Shown: positions 45,993 to 55,074, numbered from the stretch's first letter. The stretch is 64,000 nucleotides of DNA from Corynebacterium sp. ACRPH (GCF_022347285.1 NZ_JAKRND010000011.1:20778-84777), one strand, 5' to 3'. Notes: generated from the letters alone by a model not told the origin. A program made the numbers and translations.

Positions 45993-47294
45993 CTAATCCT
46001 TGTTGCTGAGGAACAGCACGTCCACTTCCTGCCCCGGCGCCACGTCCGTCACGTCGGATGGCACCACGATCAGGCAGTTGGCCTGTCCGTGGCTGCCCAG
46101 CAGGTGGGTCGGCTCGCCGCCGTTCACGGCTCCGAGGGGATCCACCAGGAACTCGCGCGTCTCCCGGTCACGCATCAACTGGCCGCGAATAAAGCCACGA
46201 CGGCCAGGGGCCGAGGCAATCCCGGCGATCGTGCGGGCTGGCACCACGCGGCGGGTGGCCTGACGGCGGCCACGGATCAGCTGCACCAGCGGGCGCACCA
46301 TGACCTCGAAAGAAACGAGGGCGGCGGAGGGGTTGGCCGGCAGCAGGAAGGTCGGCACCTTGTCCTGCCCCAGTGTGCCGAATCCCATGACGGAGCCGGG
46401 GTGCATGGCGATGCGCTGGATTTCCATCTCCCCCATCTCGGAGAGGATTTCCCGCAACTCGTCGCTGGCCGCGCCACCCACCGCACCGGAGATCACCACA
46501 ACCTCGGAGCGCAGCAGCTGGCTTTCCAGCACCTCGCGCATCTTGCGTGGCTCGCCGCTGAGGATGCCCACGCGGTGCACGTCCGCGCCGGCCTCGCGGG
46601 CGGCGGCGGCCAGGGCGTAGGAGTTCACGTCGTAAACCTGGCCCACCGCCGGGTCGCGGTCGATGTCCAGCAGTTCACGGCCGAAGGAGAGCACCGACAG
46701 GCGCGGGCGTGGATAAACCAGAACCTTGGACCGCCCAACGGCAGCCAGCAGGCCCACCTGGGCAGCGCCGATGACGGCACCTTCTTCCACTACAACGTCG
46801 CCGGGCTGCACGTCGGAGCCTTTCCGGTGCACGAACTCGCCGGAGGCGATGGCCTCCAGCGGGCGGATCTTGCGGCCTTCCTTTTCCACCCAGTCCAGTG
46901 GGAGCACCGAATCCGCCAGGGTCGGCAGTGGCGCGCCCATCTCCACCCGCACCGCCTGGCGCGGCTGCAAACGGATCGGACGCAGGGAGCCGGCGGTCAC
47001 GTCGCCGACGATCGGCAGGGTTTCCTTCACACCGCTGGTGTTCTCTACGGCCGTGGCATCTTCTGGGTCGCGGTCGGGGTCGCCACCCCGGGCGGCTGCC
47101 AACGCTTGGCGGATATCCACGCTGCGCACGGCGTAGCCATCGATGGCGGCCTGGTCGAATCCGGGCAGCGGTTCGGCGCCCTCGACTCTTTCGGCGCAGC
47201 GCAGCCCCAGGGTCTCGGTGATGGCGATGCGCACTGGCTCGGGGGTCACCGCCGCAGAGGTGATGATTGCCAGTTGTTCTTCGACCGATCGCAT
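45993..47294 (-). CDS. glp: Gephyrin/MoeA-like divisome protein (Glp)
   Basis: This 433-residue protein has the full MoeA fold order, including FDQAAIDGYAV, VRVEMGAPLPT and the HRKGSDVQPGDVV region. The residues that define molybdenum-inserting MoeA are altered. The usual GDEL box reads SFGRELLD, the SGG-S box reads SGAVGGAAS, and the GxPGNP box reads LLPANPSA. In C. glutamicum the homologue beside rimJ and the membrane receptor (Glp) binds FtsZ and organises division, and I assign it that way by context. A canonical molybdenum cofactor role cannot be excluded. It lies between galU and rimJ. Confidence 0.82.
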   Translation of the reverse strand: MRSVEEQLAIITSAAVTPEPVRIAITETLGLRCAERVEGAEPLPGFDQAAIDGYAVRSVDIRQALAAARGGDPDRDPEDATAVENTSGVKETLPIVGDVTAGSLRPIRLQPRQAVRVEMGAPLPTLADSVLPLDWVEKEGRKIRPLEAIASGEFVHRKGSDVQPGDVVVEEGAVIGAAQVGLLAAVGRSKVLVYPRPRLSVLSFGRELLDIDRDPAVGQVYDVNSYALAAAAREAGADVHRVGILSGEPRKMREVLESQLLRSEVVVISGAVGGAASDELREILSEMGEMEIQRIAMHPGSVMGFGTLGQDKVPTFLLPANPSAALVSFEVMVRPLVQLIRGRRQATRRVVPARTIAGIASAPGRRGFIRGQLMRDRETREFLVDPLGAVNGGEPTHLLGSHGQANCLIVVPSDVTDVAPGQEVDVLFLSNKD

Positions 47295-47305
47295 GTTTGT
47301 TGCCC

Positions 47306-48223
47306 CTAGTTTTCCTGGTTCAGGCGCTCCCGCAGCCAGGTCTTCAGGCTGGGGCCATATGTCTCATTCTGAAGCGCGAAATCGACACAAGCTCGAATGT
47401 ACCCACCCGGGTTGCCTAGGTCATGGCGCAGGCCGTGGTGGACAATGATGTGCACCGGGTGCCCCTCGGTAATCATTAGCTCGATGGCGTCGGTGATCTG
47501 GATTTCCCCGCCCTTGCCCGGCTTCGTGCGGCGCAGAGCATCGAATACCTGTCGATCCAGCAGGTAGCGCCCGGTGGCCACAAAGTTGGACGGAGCATCT
47601 TCGACAGCCGGCTTTTCCACCATGCCCTTCACGATCTTCACGTCGGCGTGGTCCGCCTCGTCGATCTCGAAGACTCCGTAGTTGCTCGTCTCCTCGCGCG
47701 GCACCTCGAAGGCACACAGGACGGATCCGCCGTACTGCTTGCGCACGGCAAGCATCTTCTCCATCACACCCATCGGCAGCACCAGGTCGTCTGGCAGCAT
47801 GACGGCGAAGCAATCCTCATCGTCATCCAGCACCTCTTCGGCCAGCCCGATGGCGTGCCCCAGGCCGAGCGGCTTTTCCTGTTCGACAGCCACCACGTCG
47901 ATCAGCCCGTCGGTGGCGCGCACCTTGTTCAGCTGGTCGGTCTTGCCGCGCTGTTCTAGCGTGCGCTCCAGCTCTTCGTCGGTATCGAAGTGCCCCAGCA
48001 CCCCGCCCTTCTTCGGAGCCGTCACGATCGCCAAGCGGTCTGCGCCTGCATCGGCGGCTTCCTTTGCAATCAGTTCGATCCCGGGAGTGTCCACGACGGG
48101 CAGCAGTTCCTTGGGAACGGTTTTGGTGGCGGGCAGGAAGCGGGTTCCAAGCCCGGCAGCCGGGACCACGACGGTACGCAGTGCGGCTTGCTCGGACGTG
48201 GAGATCGTAGGGCTAGAAGTCAT
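47306..48223 (-). CDS. galU: UTP--glucose-1-phosphate uridylyltransferase
   Basis: GalU makes UDP-glucose for trehalose, glycan and arabinogalactan precursors. This 305-residue nucleotidyltransferase has the N-terminal VVPAAGLGTRFLPATKTVPKEL loop, EQEKPLGLGHAI, the Asp metal ligand in FAVMLPDDLVL, and the GlcP-binding VEKPAVEDAPSNFVATGRYLL. The C-terminus has DLGNPGGYIRACVDFAL. ATG 48223 starts the gene. It is codirectional with glp, 11 bases apart, and divergent from fthC, with 86 bases between them. Confidence 0.97.
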   Translation of the reverse strand: MTSSPTISTSEQAALRTVVVPAAGLGTRFLPATKTVPKELLPVVDTPGIELIAKEAADAGADRLAIVTAPKKGGVLGHFDTDEELERTLEQRGKTDQLNKVRATDGLIDVVAVEQEKPLGLGHAIGLAEEVLDDDEDCFAVMLPDDLVLPMGVMEKMLAVRKQYGGSVLCAFEVPREETSNYGVFEIDEADHADVKIVKGMVEKPAVEDAPSNFVATGRYLLDRQVFDALRRTKPGKGGEIQITDAIELMITEGHPVHIIVHHGLRHDLGNPGGYIRACVDFALQNETYGPSLKTWLRERLNQEN

Positions 48224-48309
48224 GCCGGAATAGTAGCGCTTTAAGCTCCGGGTTTCGTGCTCTACACACCACTAAAGGAGAGTTTTCTTTTGCAGTAGGC
48301 TTTAAGACG

Positions 48310-48948
48310 ATGACCACCCCCGCTGACCTGAAGAAGCGCGCCCGCGCCCGAGTACGCGCTGCCCGCGCCGGCCGCGTCGACGAGCGCCCCTTGCGCGACC
48401 GAAGCATTCAGACTCACCTCTTGGACGCTCTCGCGGAACTCCCTTGCGCGCCTTCCACCATCGCCGCCTATGTTCCTCTCCCCAGTGAGCCGGGCGGCGC
48501 GGATCTTCCCGATGTCCTGGCGCGCACTGGAGCGCGGGTGTTGCTTCCTCGTGTTGTTCGTGGTGACGCCCCCAGCCTCGAATGGATCGAGTATCAGCCG
48601 GACAACCCAAACCTCGTCGAGGGCACGTGGGGCATCCTCGAGCCGATGGGCGAGCCAGTGATTGGGCCAGGGAGTGAGCCGGCGTGTGAAGCGGAGAGTA
48701 ATGTAATTCACACTTTCCCGACATGCGTAGATGTAATAGTTACACCTGCTCTATCGATTGATTATCATGGGACACGGCTCGGACAGGGCGGTGGCTTCTA
48801 TGATCGAACTCTTGCCAATCACCCATCGCACGTGAAGGTATGGGCAGTGGTAGACCACGAAGAATTCACCCGCGACGTTCCCTGCCAAGACCACGATCTG
48901 GTCGTAGACGCTGTGATCCACGACCTCGGATACTTCCCCATTTTTTAA
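48310..48948 (+). CDS. fthC: 5-formyltetrahydrofolate cyclo-ligase
   Basis: The ATP-dependent enzyme converts 5-formyl-THF to 5,10-methenyl-THF. The 212-residue chain has a basic N-terminus (LKKRARARVRAARAGR), the central IAAYVPLPSEPGGADL, VDVIVTPALSIDYHGTRLGQGGGFYDRTL (nucleotide-binding hallmark) and a C-terminal VVDAVIHDLG. ATG 48310 is used. The fthC-galU divergent arrangement is as in M. tuberculosis. mscL follows by 51 bases on the same strand. A region around 48680-48760 is AT-richer than the flanks. Confidence 0.93.
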   Translation: MTTPADLKKRARARVRAARAGRVDERPLRDRSIQTHLLDALAELPCAPSTIAAYVPLPSEPGGADLPDVLARTGARVLLPRVVRGDAPSLEWIEYQPDNPNLVEGTWGILEPMGEPVIGPGSEPACEAESNVIHTFPTCVDVIVTPALSIDYHGTRLGQGGGFYDRTLANHPSHVKVWAVVDHEEFTRDVPCQDHDLVVDAVIHDLGYFPIF

Positions 48949-48999
48949 TTGCTTTATAAAGTCTGCGCTAGGTCGCGGACAAGAAAGGTCTTTTGCACC

Positions 49000-49434
49000 A
49001 TGCTTGAAGGTTTTAAGAAGTTCATCATGCGCGGCAACGTCATGGAACTTGCCGTAGCCGTCATTATCGGTGGTGCCTTCACCGCCATCGTCACCGCTTT
49101 CACCAACGGCATCGTCGAGCCGCTCCTGGCCGCAGTCGGCGGCTCCCCCGAGTTCGGAATGGGCTTCCACCTCCGCGAGGGCAACGATGCAACGTTCGTC
49201 AACATCGGCGCTGTCCTGACTGCTGCCGTTAACTTCCTGATCATCGCTGCCGTCATCTACTTTGTGATGATCATGCCGATGAACAAGCTGGCTGAGCTGA
49301 ACGCTCGCCGCAAGGGCATCGAGCCGGAGGAGGCTGCTGCTACCGAGACCGAGCTGCTGGCCGAGATCCGCGACCTACTGGTGGAGCAGCGTGGCGGCGA
49401 GGCAGAGCCGACCGGCAAGCACACAGAGAGCTAA
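49000..49434 (+). CDS. mscL: Large-conductance mechanosensitive channel
   Basis: MscL opens under membrane tension to release solutes during hypo-osmotic shock. The 144-residue protein starts MLEGFKKFIMRGNVMELAVAVIIGGAF, the N-terminal amphipathic helix and pore helix TM1. TM2 is AAVNFLIIAAVIYFVMIMPMN, followed by a cytoplasmic helix ending TELLAEIRDLL. ATG 49000 is chosen over a frame opening at 48949 because the family begins here. The gene is near mog and htrA as in M. tuberculosis. Confidence 0.95.
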   Translation: MLEGFKKFIMRGNVMELAVAVIIGGAFTAIVTAFTNGIVEPLLAAVGGSPEFGMGFHLREGNDATFVNIGAVLTAAVNFLIIAAVIYFVMIMPMNKLAELNARRKGIEPEEAAATETELLAEIRDLLVEQRGGEAEPTGKHTES

Positions 49435-49452
49435 CAGCTAACTCCAGCCCCG

Positions 49453-49689
49453 TTAACCCCAGTGCGGCGGGCGCTGTTCCTCTAGGAAGCGGCGCTCCTG
49501 CTCTGCGGAAGGGCGATCGTCACCCCACTCATCCCGTGAAGGGCTTGAGTGGGGTTTTGCTTTGCCGGAAGCGATGGCGTCAATAAAAGAAGAACCTGAA
49601 CCCCCAGCCTGGCCGGCCTTGCCTACCTTGCCGTAGAACCTGCGACGGCGGCGGCCAGGCTGGCTCTTATCCGAGTGGCCGGTGTTCAC
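49453..49689 (-). CDS. Small conserved-looking hypothetical protein
   Basis: This 78-residue hydrophilic protein is not recognised as any known family. It is basic at the start (SQPGRRRRRFYGKVGKAG), has a Gly/Ser linker and ends in an acidic/aromatic segment (RDEWGDDRPSAEQERRFLEEQRPPHW). The GTG start at 49689 is one base beyond the mog stop codon, suggesting translational coupling and that the frame is real. Copy 15 of the recurrent motif lies in the linker. Confidence 0.6.
   Translation of the reverse strand: MNTGHSDKSQPGRRRRRFYGKVGKAGQAGGSGSSFIDAIASGKAKPHSSPSRDEWGDDRPSAEQERRFLEEQRPPHWG
49576..49593 (-). repeat. Recurrent TTAnTGACGCC motif, copy 15 (in small hypothetical gene)
   Basis: Minus-strand reading: TCTTCTTTTATTGACGCC, coding as Ser-Ser-Phe-Ile-Asp-Ala. 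Confidence 0.65.
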
Positions 49690-49690
49690 T

Positions 49691-50344
49691 CTAGGCCCGG
49701 TTATTCATGTCGCCGACAACGTGGCGAACCAGCGGACCAAGAGTGGCCATGCCATCGCGGATCGCGCCTCGGGACCCGGCGATGTTGACCACCACAGTCG
49801 AACCGGAAATACCGGCGACTCCGCGGGACAGGCCCGCATCCAGGGAGTTAGCCGCCAAACCGGAAGCGCGCAGAGCCTCCGCGATGCCCGGGACCTTGCG
49901 GTCCAGTTCAGCGCGGGTGGCCTCCGGAGTCTTATCGCGCGGGCCGGTACCCGTACCACCGATCGTGACGACGAGATCGGCACCGCCGACCACAGCGGTC
50001 TGGATGACCTTGCGGATTGCGGACTTGCGGGATTCGACGTTGAGCACGGCATCGACGAGGAAGCCTTCCTCTGCCAGCAGCTCTGCAACCAGCTCGCCGT
50101 TCTTGGCCTTTTCTTCCGGGAAGTCGGTGACCAGCACGACCATGGCGTGCAGTGGCGGCTCGTCGCTGAGCTGTTCACGGCTGCGCTCCTGGGCGTCCAG
50201 GGTGTGGAACAGGGCGTCGTCCGGCTCCGGGATTTCCTCTGCCAGACGGTCCACCTGCGCGTGATCGACGGAACTCATGGCCATGACCTCGTTGATGTCC
50301 GCGTTGACGTCCGCGGACCCTTCTTTAGCCTTCCGAGCTGGCAC
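49691..50344 (-). CDS. mog: MogA/MoaB family molybdopterin adenylyltransferase-like protein
   Basis: The C-terminal 150 residues show the MoaB/Mog fold with VVTIGGTGTGPRDKTPEAT and SRGVAGISGSTVVVNIAGS. Mog adenylylates molybdopterin; MoaB homologues in mycolata sit beside pepD and are called moaB2. The N-terminal 65 residues (KAKEGSADVNADINEVMAMSS...) are an acidic extension not found in E. coli. The start is GTG 50344 with AGGAGG upstream. It is 85 bases downstream of htrA, so it is likely read with the mprAB-htrA operon. Confidence 0.88.
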   Translation of the reverse strand: MPARKAKEGSADVNADINEVMAMSSVDHAQVDRLAEEIPEPDDALFHTLDAQERSREQLSDEPPLHAMVVLVTDFPEEKAKNGELVAELLAEEGFLVDAVLNVESRKSAIRKVIQTAVVGGADLVVTIGGTGTGPRDKTPEATRAELDRKVPGIAEALRASGLAANSLDAGLSRGVAGISGSTVVVNIAGSRGAIRDGMATLGPLVRHVVGDMNNRA

Positions 50345-50429
50345 GGCGATCCTCCTGAATCGATAAACGGATGTAACTAATAAAGTATCCCGTTCGCCCT
50401 CTGCTGTACAGGCGAACGGGAATAGGGGT

Positions 50430-51935
50430 TTACTCGGCGGCGGTAAGCGTCAGCTCGACCTCCCGCTCCTCGCCATCGGGGCCGTCCTTGACCTTCAGCT
50501 TGACCTTGTCGCCCACAGCGTGCGAACGGATGGCTGCGATCAGCCCCACGCCCGAATCCACGCGCCGGTCATCCACGTGGGTAACAAGATCGCCCTTCTT
50601 CAAGCCCGCCTTGTCTGCGGGGCTGTCCTTGTTCACATCTGCGATGACGGCACCGTTCTCGCTAGAGCGTGTATCGACCTTCGCGCCAATGATCGGGTGC
50701 TCGGCCTTGCCGTTGTCGATCAGCTGCTTGGAGATGCGCTCTGCCTGGTTGATCGGAATGGCAAAGCCCAGGCCGATGGAACCGGCCACTTCCCCACCAC
50801 CGGTCGAAGCGATCACGGAGGGAATGCCGATGAGTTTGCCCTCCATGTCTACCAAGGCACCACCGGAGTTACCGGGGTTGATGGAGGCGTCGGTCTGGAT
50901 CGCGTCGATTAGGGAGGCTTCGCCGCCGTCCTCACCGGAAGCCTGGACGGGGCGGTTCTTCGCGGAAACGATGCCGGTAGTGACCGTGGCTGACAGTCCC
51001 AGTGGGGAACCAATCGCCATCACGTCCTCGCCGACGTTTACCTTGTCCGAATCGCCGAACTCAATGGGCTGTAGATCCGTGACGTCCTTTGCCTTGATGA
51101 CGGCAATGTCTGTGGGAGGATCGGTGGCCACCACCTCTGCCTCGAGGGTACGGCCGTCGTTGAGGGTAACCTCCATCTTCGCGCGCCCGTCCTGGGCACC
51201 CGCGACTACGTGGTTGTTCGTAAGGATCAAGCCGTCGGAGGAAATGATCGAGCCGGAACCTTCTTCTCCGCCCCGGGGCGTCATAACTCGGATGGAAACC
51301 ACAGAGGGCAGAACCTTGTTGGCAATGTCGGTGGTGCTGCCCGGCTTCACCGGGTTGGAGGCCTTCTTATCCTGCGAAGACTTGCCACCGCTGTTGGAGT
51401 TATCGAAGGAAGATGTGGCGTTGTTGCTGGCCTGGTTGCCGTTGATCGAATCCATGCCCACGTATGTGACGGCGGAAGCAACTACAGCACCCGCCAGCAG
51501 CAGTGCTGCAACGGCCGGGGTGGACCAGCGCCTCTTTTCCTGCGGCTGGCTGCTCAGCTGGGGCTGGTACGGAGCCGCGAAAGACTCCTGTCCCGGCCCT
51601 GGCGCCGGAGTCGGCCCTTGTTTCTGTCCGGGCTCCGGGGACGGAGCCTGCACGGATGTCGGCTGCGGCTGCTGCAGGCCCTGCTGCTGTGGGAAGGGCT
51701 GCGAGCTCGGTTGCGCCGGCTGCGGATTCGGTTGCGTCGGCTGTGGAGGCTGCACCGCCGGCCCTACTTGCGTGGCCGGATCTTGTGGCTGCCCCTGTGG
51801 AGCGTTCCAGCGCATGTGGTCCCGGCGAACTCCACCCTCCGGCCCGCCGCCCCCACGCACCGGTTCCTGGCCACGGTTAGAAAAGTCCGGTTCGCCGGGC
51901 ATCCGCTGCCCGTCCCCCGAGTTGTTCTCGCCCAT
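50430..51935 (-). CDS. HtrA/PepD-like membrane-anchored serine protease with PDZ domain
   Basis: This 501-residue extracytoplasmic protease belongs to the trypsin-like DegP/HtrA family. A Pro/Gln-rich cytosolic N-terminus (about 130 residues) precedes one membrane helix (AVAALLLAGAVVASAVTYVG). The protease domain has SSDGLILTNNHVV (His), DPPTDIAVIKAKD (Asp) and INPGNSGGALVD (Ser). The PDZ domain (about residues 395-490) contains KKGDLVTHVDDRRVDSGV. ATG 51935 is preferred because GAAAGGG lies 8 bases upstream; an ATG at 51956 lacks a ribosome site. Its position after mprA-mprB matches M. tuberculosis pepD and suggests MprA control. Confidence 0.92.
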   Translation of the reverse strand: MGENNSGDGQRMPGEPDFSNRGQEPVRGGGGPEGGVRRDHMRWNAPQGQPQDPATQVGPAVQPPQPTQPNPQPAQPSSQPFPQQQGLQQPQPTSVQAPSPEPGQKQGPTPAPGPGQESFAAPYQPQLSSQPQEKRRWSTPAVAALLLAGAVVASAVTYVGMDSINGNQASNNATSSFDNSNSGGKSSQDKKASNPVKPGSTTDIANKVLPSVVSIRVMTPRGGEEGSGSIISSDGLILTNNHVVAGAQDGRAKMEVTLNDGRTLEAEVVATDPPTDIAVIKAKDVTDLQPIEFGDSDKVNVGEDVMAIGSPLGLSATVTTGIVSAKNRPVQASGEDGGEASLIDAIQTDASINPGNSGGALVDMEGKLIGIPSVIASTGGGEVAGSIGLGFAIPINQAERISKQLIDNGKAEHPIIGAKVDTRSSENGAVIADVNKDSPADKAGLKKGDLVTHVDDRRVDSGVGLIAAIRSHAVGDKVKLKVKDGPDGEEREVELTLTAAE

Positions 51936-52019
51936 ATTGTGTTCCCTTTCGTCCATAGCGACCAGTATGTCCGTTATGTATGTAGTTCAGCACTATGAAT
52001 GCTGTAGTTTTTCTGCCAG

Positions 52020-52029
52020 TTTAAGGAAA
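52020..52029. promoter_or_regulatory. Shared 10-mer TTTAAGGAAA upstream of htrA (putative MprA-type box)
   Basis: The same 10 bases occur upstream of mprA (54367-54376), each followed by a second TCCTTAG- or TTTCTTAGG-like element. The site lies about 85 bases before the htrA start. Confidence 0.4.
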
Positions 52030-52069
52030 ATCCTTAGAGAAAAGTTCCCGAACCCCCGTCTGGCTCCAG

Positions 52070-53623
52070 TTAACTCGGCTCCCCCGGCAGCACTGCGCGC
52101 ATCAGGGCGCCGCCGTCGTCCGACTCGTCGGCCACGATCACCCCGTGGTGCCTCTCGATGACCTGCTTGACGATCGCCAGCCCCAGGCCGGAACCAGGCA
52201 TTGAACGCGCCTGGATCGAGCGATAGAAGCGGTCGAAGACATTTTCGCGATCCTCCTTCGGAATGCCAGGCCCGGAATCCGCCACTCGGATCTCCACTTC
52301 CTGGTGTGCTGGGGCGCCGGTATCGGGGCCTGCGGCGTCACCTTCCTCAACAACAATCGGCTGCATCCACACGCGCACCACACCGCCTTCAGGCGACCAC
52401 TTCGCCGCGTTGTCCAGCAGATTCAGTAGCGCGCGCGACAGGGCGAAGGCGTCTCCCTGCAGGTGCCACTCAATCAGGTGCGTATCGAAGGTTACGTCCG
52501 GACGGCGTCGCTGCACGCGCTCAATACCCAGCGTGATGAGTTCGGAGATCTCGACGGTGCTCAGAACCTCCGGGTTCGAGTCCTCGCGGGCAAGGTCCAC
52601 CAGGTCGCCGATCAGCCCACTCATCTCGTCGATCTGTGCAATCACGTCGCGCTCTAGGTCCTTGCGGTCTTCCTCGCTGATGCCGGGACCTTCGCCGTCT
52701 TTTCTTTGTGACGCCAACATCAGCAACTCCACGTTTGTGCGCAGTGAAGTCAATGGTGTCTTTAGCTCGTGCGAAGCGTCCGCGACGAGGTTCTTCTGCT
52801 TCGTCTGCGCCTCCTGGAGGGCGTTCATCATGTTGTTGAAAGAGTCCGTGAGGGATCCGAGCTCGTCATGGGAATAGACGGGGATCTGGCGCAGTTCGCC
52901 GGTACGGGAGACCTCGTCGGCCGCTCGGCGCAGGCGGGTGATCGGTTGAATGCCGGAGTTTGCGACAGCGATGCCCGCGATGATGGAGGCGATGAAGCCG
53001 GTCACCGCAATCAGAATCAGAACCAGCCAGAGGGATTCCAGCGTCTGGTTCGTAAAGGCGATGTCCAGGCGCAGCACGATCACGCGACCGTCCAGGGCGC
53101 CGATGGCGAAGCTTCTCTTGTCGCCTTCCGATTCAAAGGTATACGGATCATCGCCGACGAGGACGGAGATCTCGTTGGGGCTGAGAATGCCCTCGAACTT
53201 GTGCACGTCTGCCTGCCGCCCCGCCTGGTCGGCGGGCACAACGAGGACACTCATGTTGTTATCGGAGTCGAAGAAGCGAGGACGGTAGTCCTCACCCTCC
53301 CCTGTCTCGCTGACTGGAAACTCGAAGCCCGAGTCGATGTAGGCCTGGGCCTGCGTCTGCAGTGTCTTATCCATCTCCTGCGACAGCACCTGCTTCACGG
53401 TGGCGTAGGAGGAGATGGTGATGATGGCGATACACAGCATCACCACCATGGCGGTGAGGGCCGCCAGTCGCGTGCGCAGAGATAGTCCGCGCACGGAAAA
53501 ACGGAGGGACTGGATCAGCCGGTCCCTCCTGCTATCTCCTCGAGTGTCCGTGCCCCCGTTCTCTGCAGAGGCTTGCTCGGGCTCTACCGTGAGGTAATCC
53601 TCCGGGAGCCTACGCAGGATCAC
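52070..53623 (-). CDS. mprB: Two-component sensor histidine kinase
   Basis: This 517-residue membrane kinase is the partner of the adjacent response regulator. TM1 ([26 protein letters not shown]) and TM2 ([21 protein letters not shown]) enclose an extracytoplasmic sensor of about 115 residues. A HAMP segment follows, then HisKA with [20 protein letters not shown] (phospho-His). The HATPase domain has N box [13 protein letters not shown]1 [10 protein letters not shown] and G2 [11 protein letters not shown]. The GTG start overlaps the mprA stop by 4 bases. In mycobacteria MprAB answers envelope stress. Motif copy 16 lies between the HisKA helices. Confidence 0.93.
   Translation of the reverse strand: MILRRLPEDYLTVEPEQASAENGGTDTRGDSRRDRLIQSLRFSVRGLSLRTRLAALTAMVVMLCIAIITISSYATVKQVLSQEMDKTLQTQAQAYIDSGFEFPVSETGEGEDYRPRFFDSDNNMSVLVVPADQAGRQADVHKFEGILSPNEISVLVGDDPYTFESEGDKRSFAIGALDGRVIVLRLDIAFTNQTLESLWLVLILIAVTGFIASIIAGIAVANSGIQPITRLRRAADEVSRTGELRQIPVYSHDELGSLTDSFNNMMNALQEAQTKQKNLVADASHELKTPLTSLRTNVELLMLASQRKDGEGPGISEEDRKDLERDVIAQIDEMSGLIGDLVDLAREDSNPEVLSTVEISELITLGIERVQRRRPDVTFDTHLIEWHLQGDAFALSRALLNLLDNAAKWSPEGGVVRVWMQPIVVEEGDAAGPDTGAPAHQEVEIRVADSGPGIPKEDRENVFDRFYRSIQARSMPGSGLGLAIVKQVIERHHGVIVADESDDGGALMRAVLPGEPS
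52698..52715 (+). repeat. Recurrent motif, copy 16 (in mprB)
   Basis: TCTTTTCTTTGTGACGCC, antisense to a Ser-Gln-Arg-Lys-Asp loop between kinase helices. Confidence 0.6.
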
Positions 53624-54324
53624 GGTGCGGTCTCACGCAGCGCGTAACCCACCCCACGAACAGTGTGAATCAAACGAGTCTCGTTGTTAGCCTCCGTCTT
53701 ACGGCGCAAGTAGCCGATGTAGACCTCCAGTGCATTTCCGGAGGTTGGGAAGTCGTAACCCCAGACCTCTTCCAGGATGGTGTTGCGGGAAAGCACCTTG
53801 CGCGGATTGTTCATCAGCAGCTCCAGCAGGGCGAACTCCGTGCGGGTCAGGCTGATCTGTCGGTCTCCGCGGAAAACATCGCGGGTTTCCGGGTTCAGGG
53901 TCAGATCCTCGAAGCGCAGTGGCTCGTGCGCCTCCCCTTCCTGGATCGCGGGACGTGCCGCGCGGCGGAACAGCGAACGGGTGCGGGCCAGAAGCTCTTC
54001 CAGGGCGAAGGGCTTGGGCAGGTAGTCATCTGCACCGGCGTCCAGGCCGGCCACTCGCTCCTCGACGGAATCACGGGCAGTTAGCAGCAGGATCGGCAGG
54101 TCGTCGCCGTGGCTGCGCAGCTCGCGGCACACGTCCAGACCGTCCTTCTTGGGCATCATCACATCGAGGATGGCCAGGTCCGGTCGTTCGTCAGCGATGA
54201 GCTTAAGGGCCTCCTCGCCATCCGTTGCCAGGTCGACGGTGTAGCCATTGAAGATCAGGGAACGGCGCAGGGATTCGCGCACAGCCTGATCATCATCTAC
54301 AACAAGAATCTTCATGCCCTCCAT
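53620..54324 (-). CDS. mprA: Two-component response regulator
   Basis: This 234-residue OmpR/PhoB-type regulator has a receiver domain with [10 protein letters not shown], phospho-acceptor Asp in [39 protein letters not shown], and a C-terminal winged helix ([22 protein letters not shown] ... YIGYLRRKT). ATG 54324 is taken as the start. ATG 54315 also fits the fold, but GGAGGG would then be too close to it. The upstream region carries the 10-mer also found before htrA, consistent with autoregulation. It is the first gene of the mprA-mprB-htrA-mog block. Confidence 0.95.
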   Translation of the reverse strand: MEGMKILVVDDDQAVRESLRRSLIFNGYTVDLATDGEEALKLIADERPDLAILDVMMPKKDGLDVCRELRSHGDDLPILLLTARDSVEERVAGLDAGADDYLPKPFALEELLARTRSLFRRAARPAIQEGEAHEPLRFEDLTLNPETRDVFRGDRQISLTRTEFALLELLMNNPRKVLSRNTILEEVWGYDFPTSGNALEVYIGYLRRKTEANNETRLIHTVRGVGYALRETAP

Positions 54325-54366
54325 TGTGCCTATGAATTTGTCACAACGCCCGTGCGGACCCACATT

Positions 54367-54376
54367 TTTAAGGAAA
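54367..54376. promoter_or_regulatory. Shared 10-mer TTTAAGGAAA upstream of mprA
   Basis: This is an exact copy of the element at 52020-52029. On the minus strand it reads TTTCCTTAAA, about 45 bases before the mprA start, with CCTAAG 18 bases further upstream as a possible direct repeat. Confidence 0.4.
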
Positions 54377-54409
54377 GCTCAGCATTTCTTAGGTCTGTTA
54401 CACCAATGC

Positions 54410-54442
54410 AAAAACCCCGCCACGCATGCATGTGTGACGGGG
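54410..54442 (-). terminator. Terminator after rpmF
   Basis: On the minus strand GCCCCGTCACACATGCATGC pairs with GTGGCGGGG and is followed by TTTTTGC, 19 bases after the rpmF stop codon. Confidence 0.8.
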
Positions 54443-54460
54443 CGCGCTACTGGGCTCGTA

Positions 54461-54628
54461 TTAATCCAGGTCGATGAGACCCAGCTGAGCTGCCTTTACC
54501 AGGCGGCGAGGAATCTGAACATCCTGGCCCTGAACCTTAACGTGCTGCAGAGCTACGTTGTCGGCCTTCCACTGGGAACGGCGGGAGTGCGTGTTTGCAC
54601 GAGACATACGGCGCTTCGGAACTGCCAT
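54461..54628 (-). CDS. rpmF: Large ribosomal subunit protein bL32
   Basis: This 55-residue basic protein starts [20 protein letters not shown] and ends [18 protein letters not shown]. It has no Cys pairs, so it is the zinc-independent form of L32. ATG 54628 has a textbook AAGGAGGT upstream. It follows rpmE2 in the same direction with a 66-base gap. Confidence 0.93.
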   Translation of the reverse strand: MAVPKRRMSRANTHSRRSQWKADNVALQHVKVQGQDVQIPRRLVKAAQLGLIDLD

Positions 54629-54694
54629 TGTCTTCTACCTCCTTATTAATGGTCTGAAATAGGTTTCTTGTGAACTTCTTGGTGTGAAGAGGTC

Positions 54695-54958
54695 TTACTT
54701 CTTCTTGCGGCGGGTCATGTTGCCGTAGCGACGCTGGAACTTCTCCACGCGGCCGGCGGTATCCATAACGCGCTGAGCGCCGGTCCAGAAGGGGTGGGAC
54801 TCGCTGGTCACGTCAACGACGATGAGCGGGTACTCGTTGCCGTCTTCCCATTCAACGGTGCGGTCGGAGGTAGCAGTGGAGCGAGTGATGAACTGGTGGC
54901 CAGTGCTCGCATCCTTGAAGACTACGGGGTGGTAGTCGGGGTGGATATCCTTCTTCAT
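54695..54958 (-). CDS. rpmE2: Large ribosomal subunit protein bL31, type B
   Basis: This 87-residue protein has [23 protein letters not shown] and [26 protein letters not shown]. The lack of the CxxC pair seen in type A L31 and the longer length mark it as the zinc-free type B. Its ATG is preceded by AGAGGAAA. It diverges from the rpmB operon across a 464-base gap. Confidence 0.95.
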
Positions 54959-55056
54959 GGTTTCCTCTTATTCCCTTAGGTACGTGTACATCAGGTCGGT
55001 CCCGTGCGTTACGTGCGCGGGTCGTGCCTGAGGCGGGTCATAAAAAGCAGCGCGCC

Positions 55057-55074
55057 TTCTTTCTTACTGACGCC
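55057..55074 (+). repeat. Recurrent TTAnTGACGCC motif, copy 17 (intergenic)
   Basis: TTCTTTCTTACTGACGCC, one of the best matches to the consensus, in the rpmE2-rpmB gap. Confidence 0.65.
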
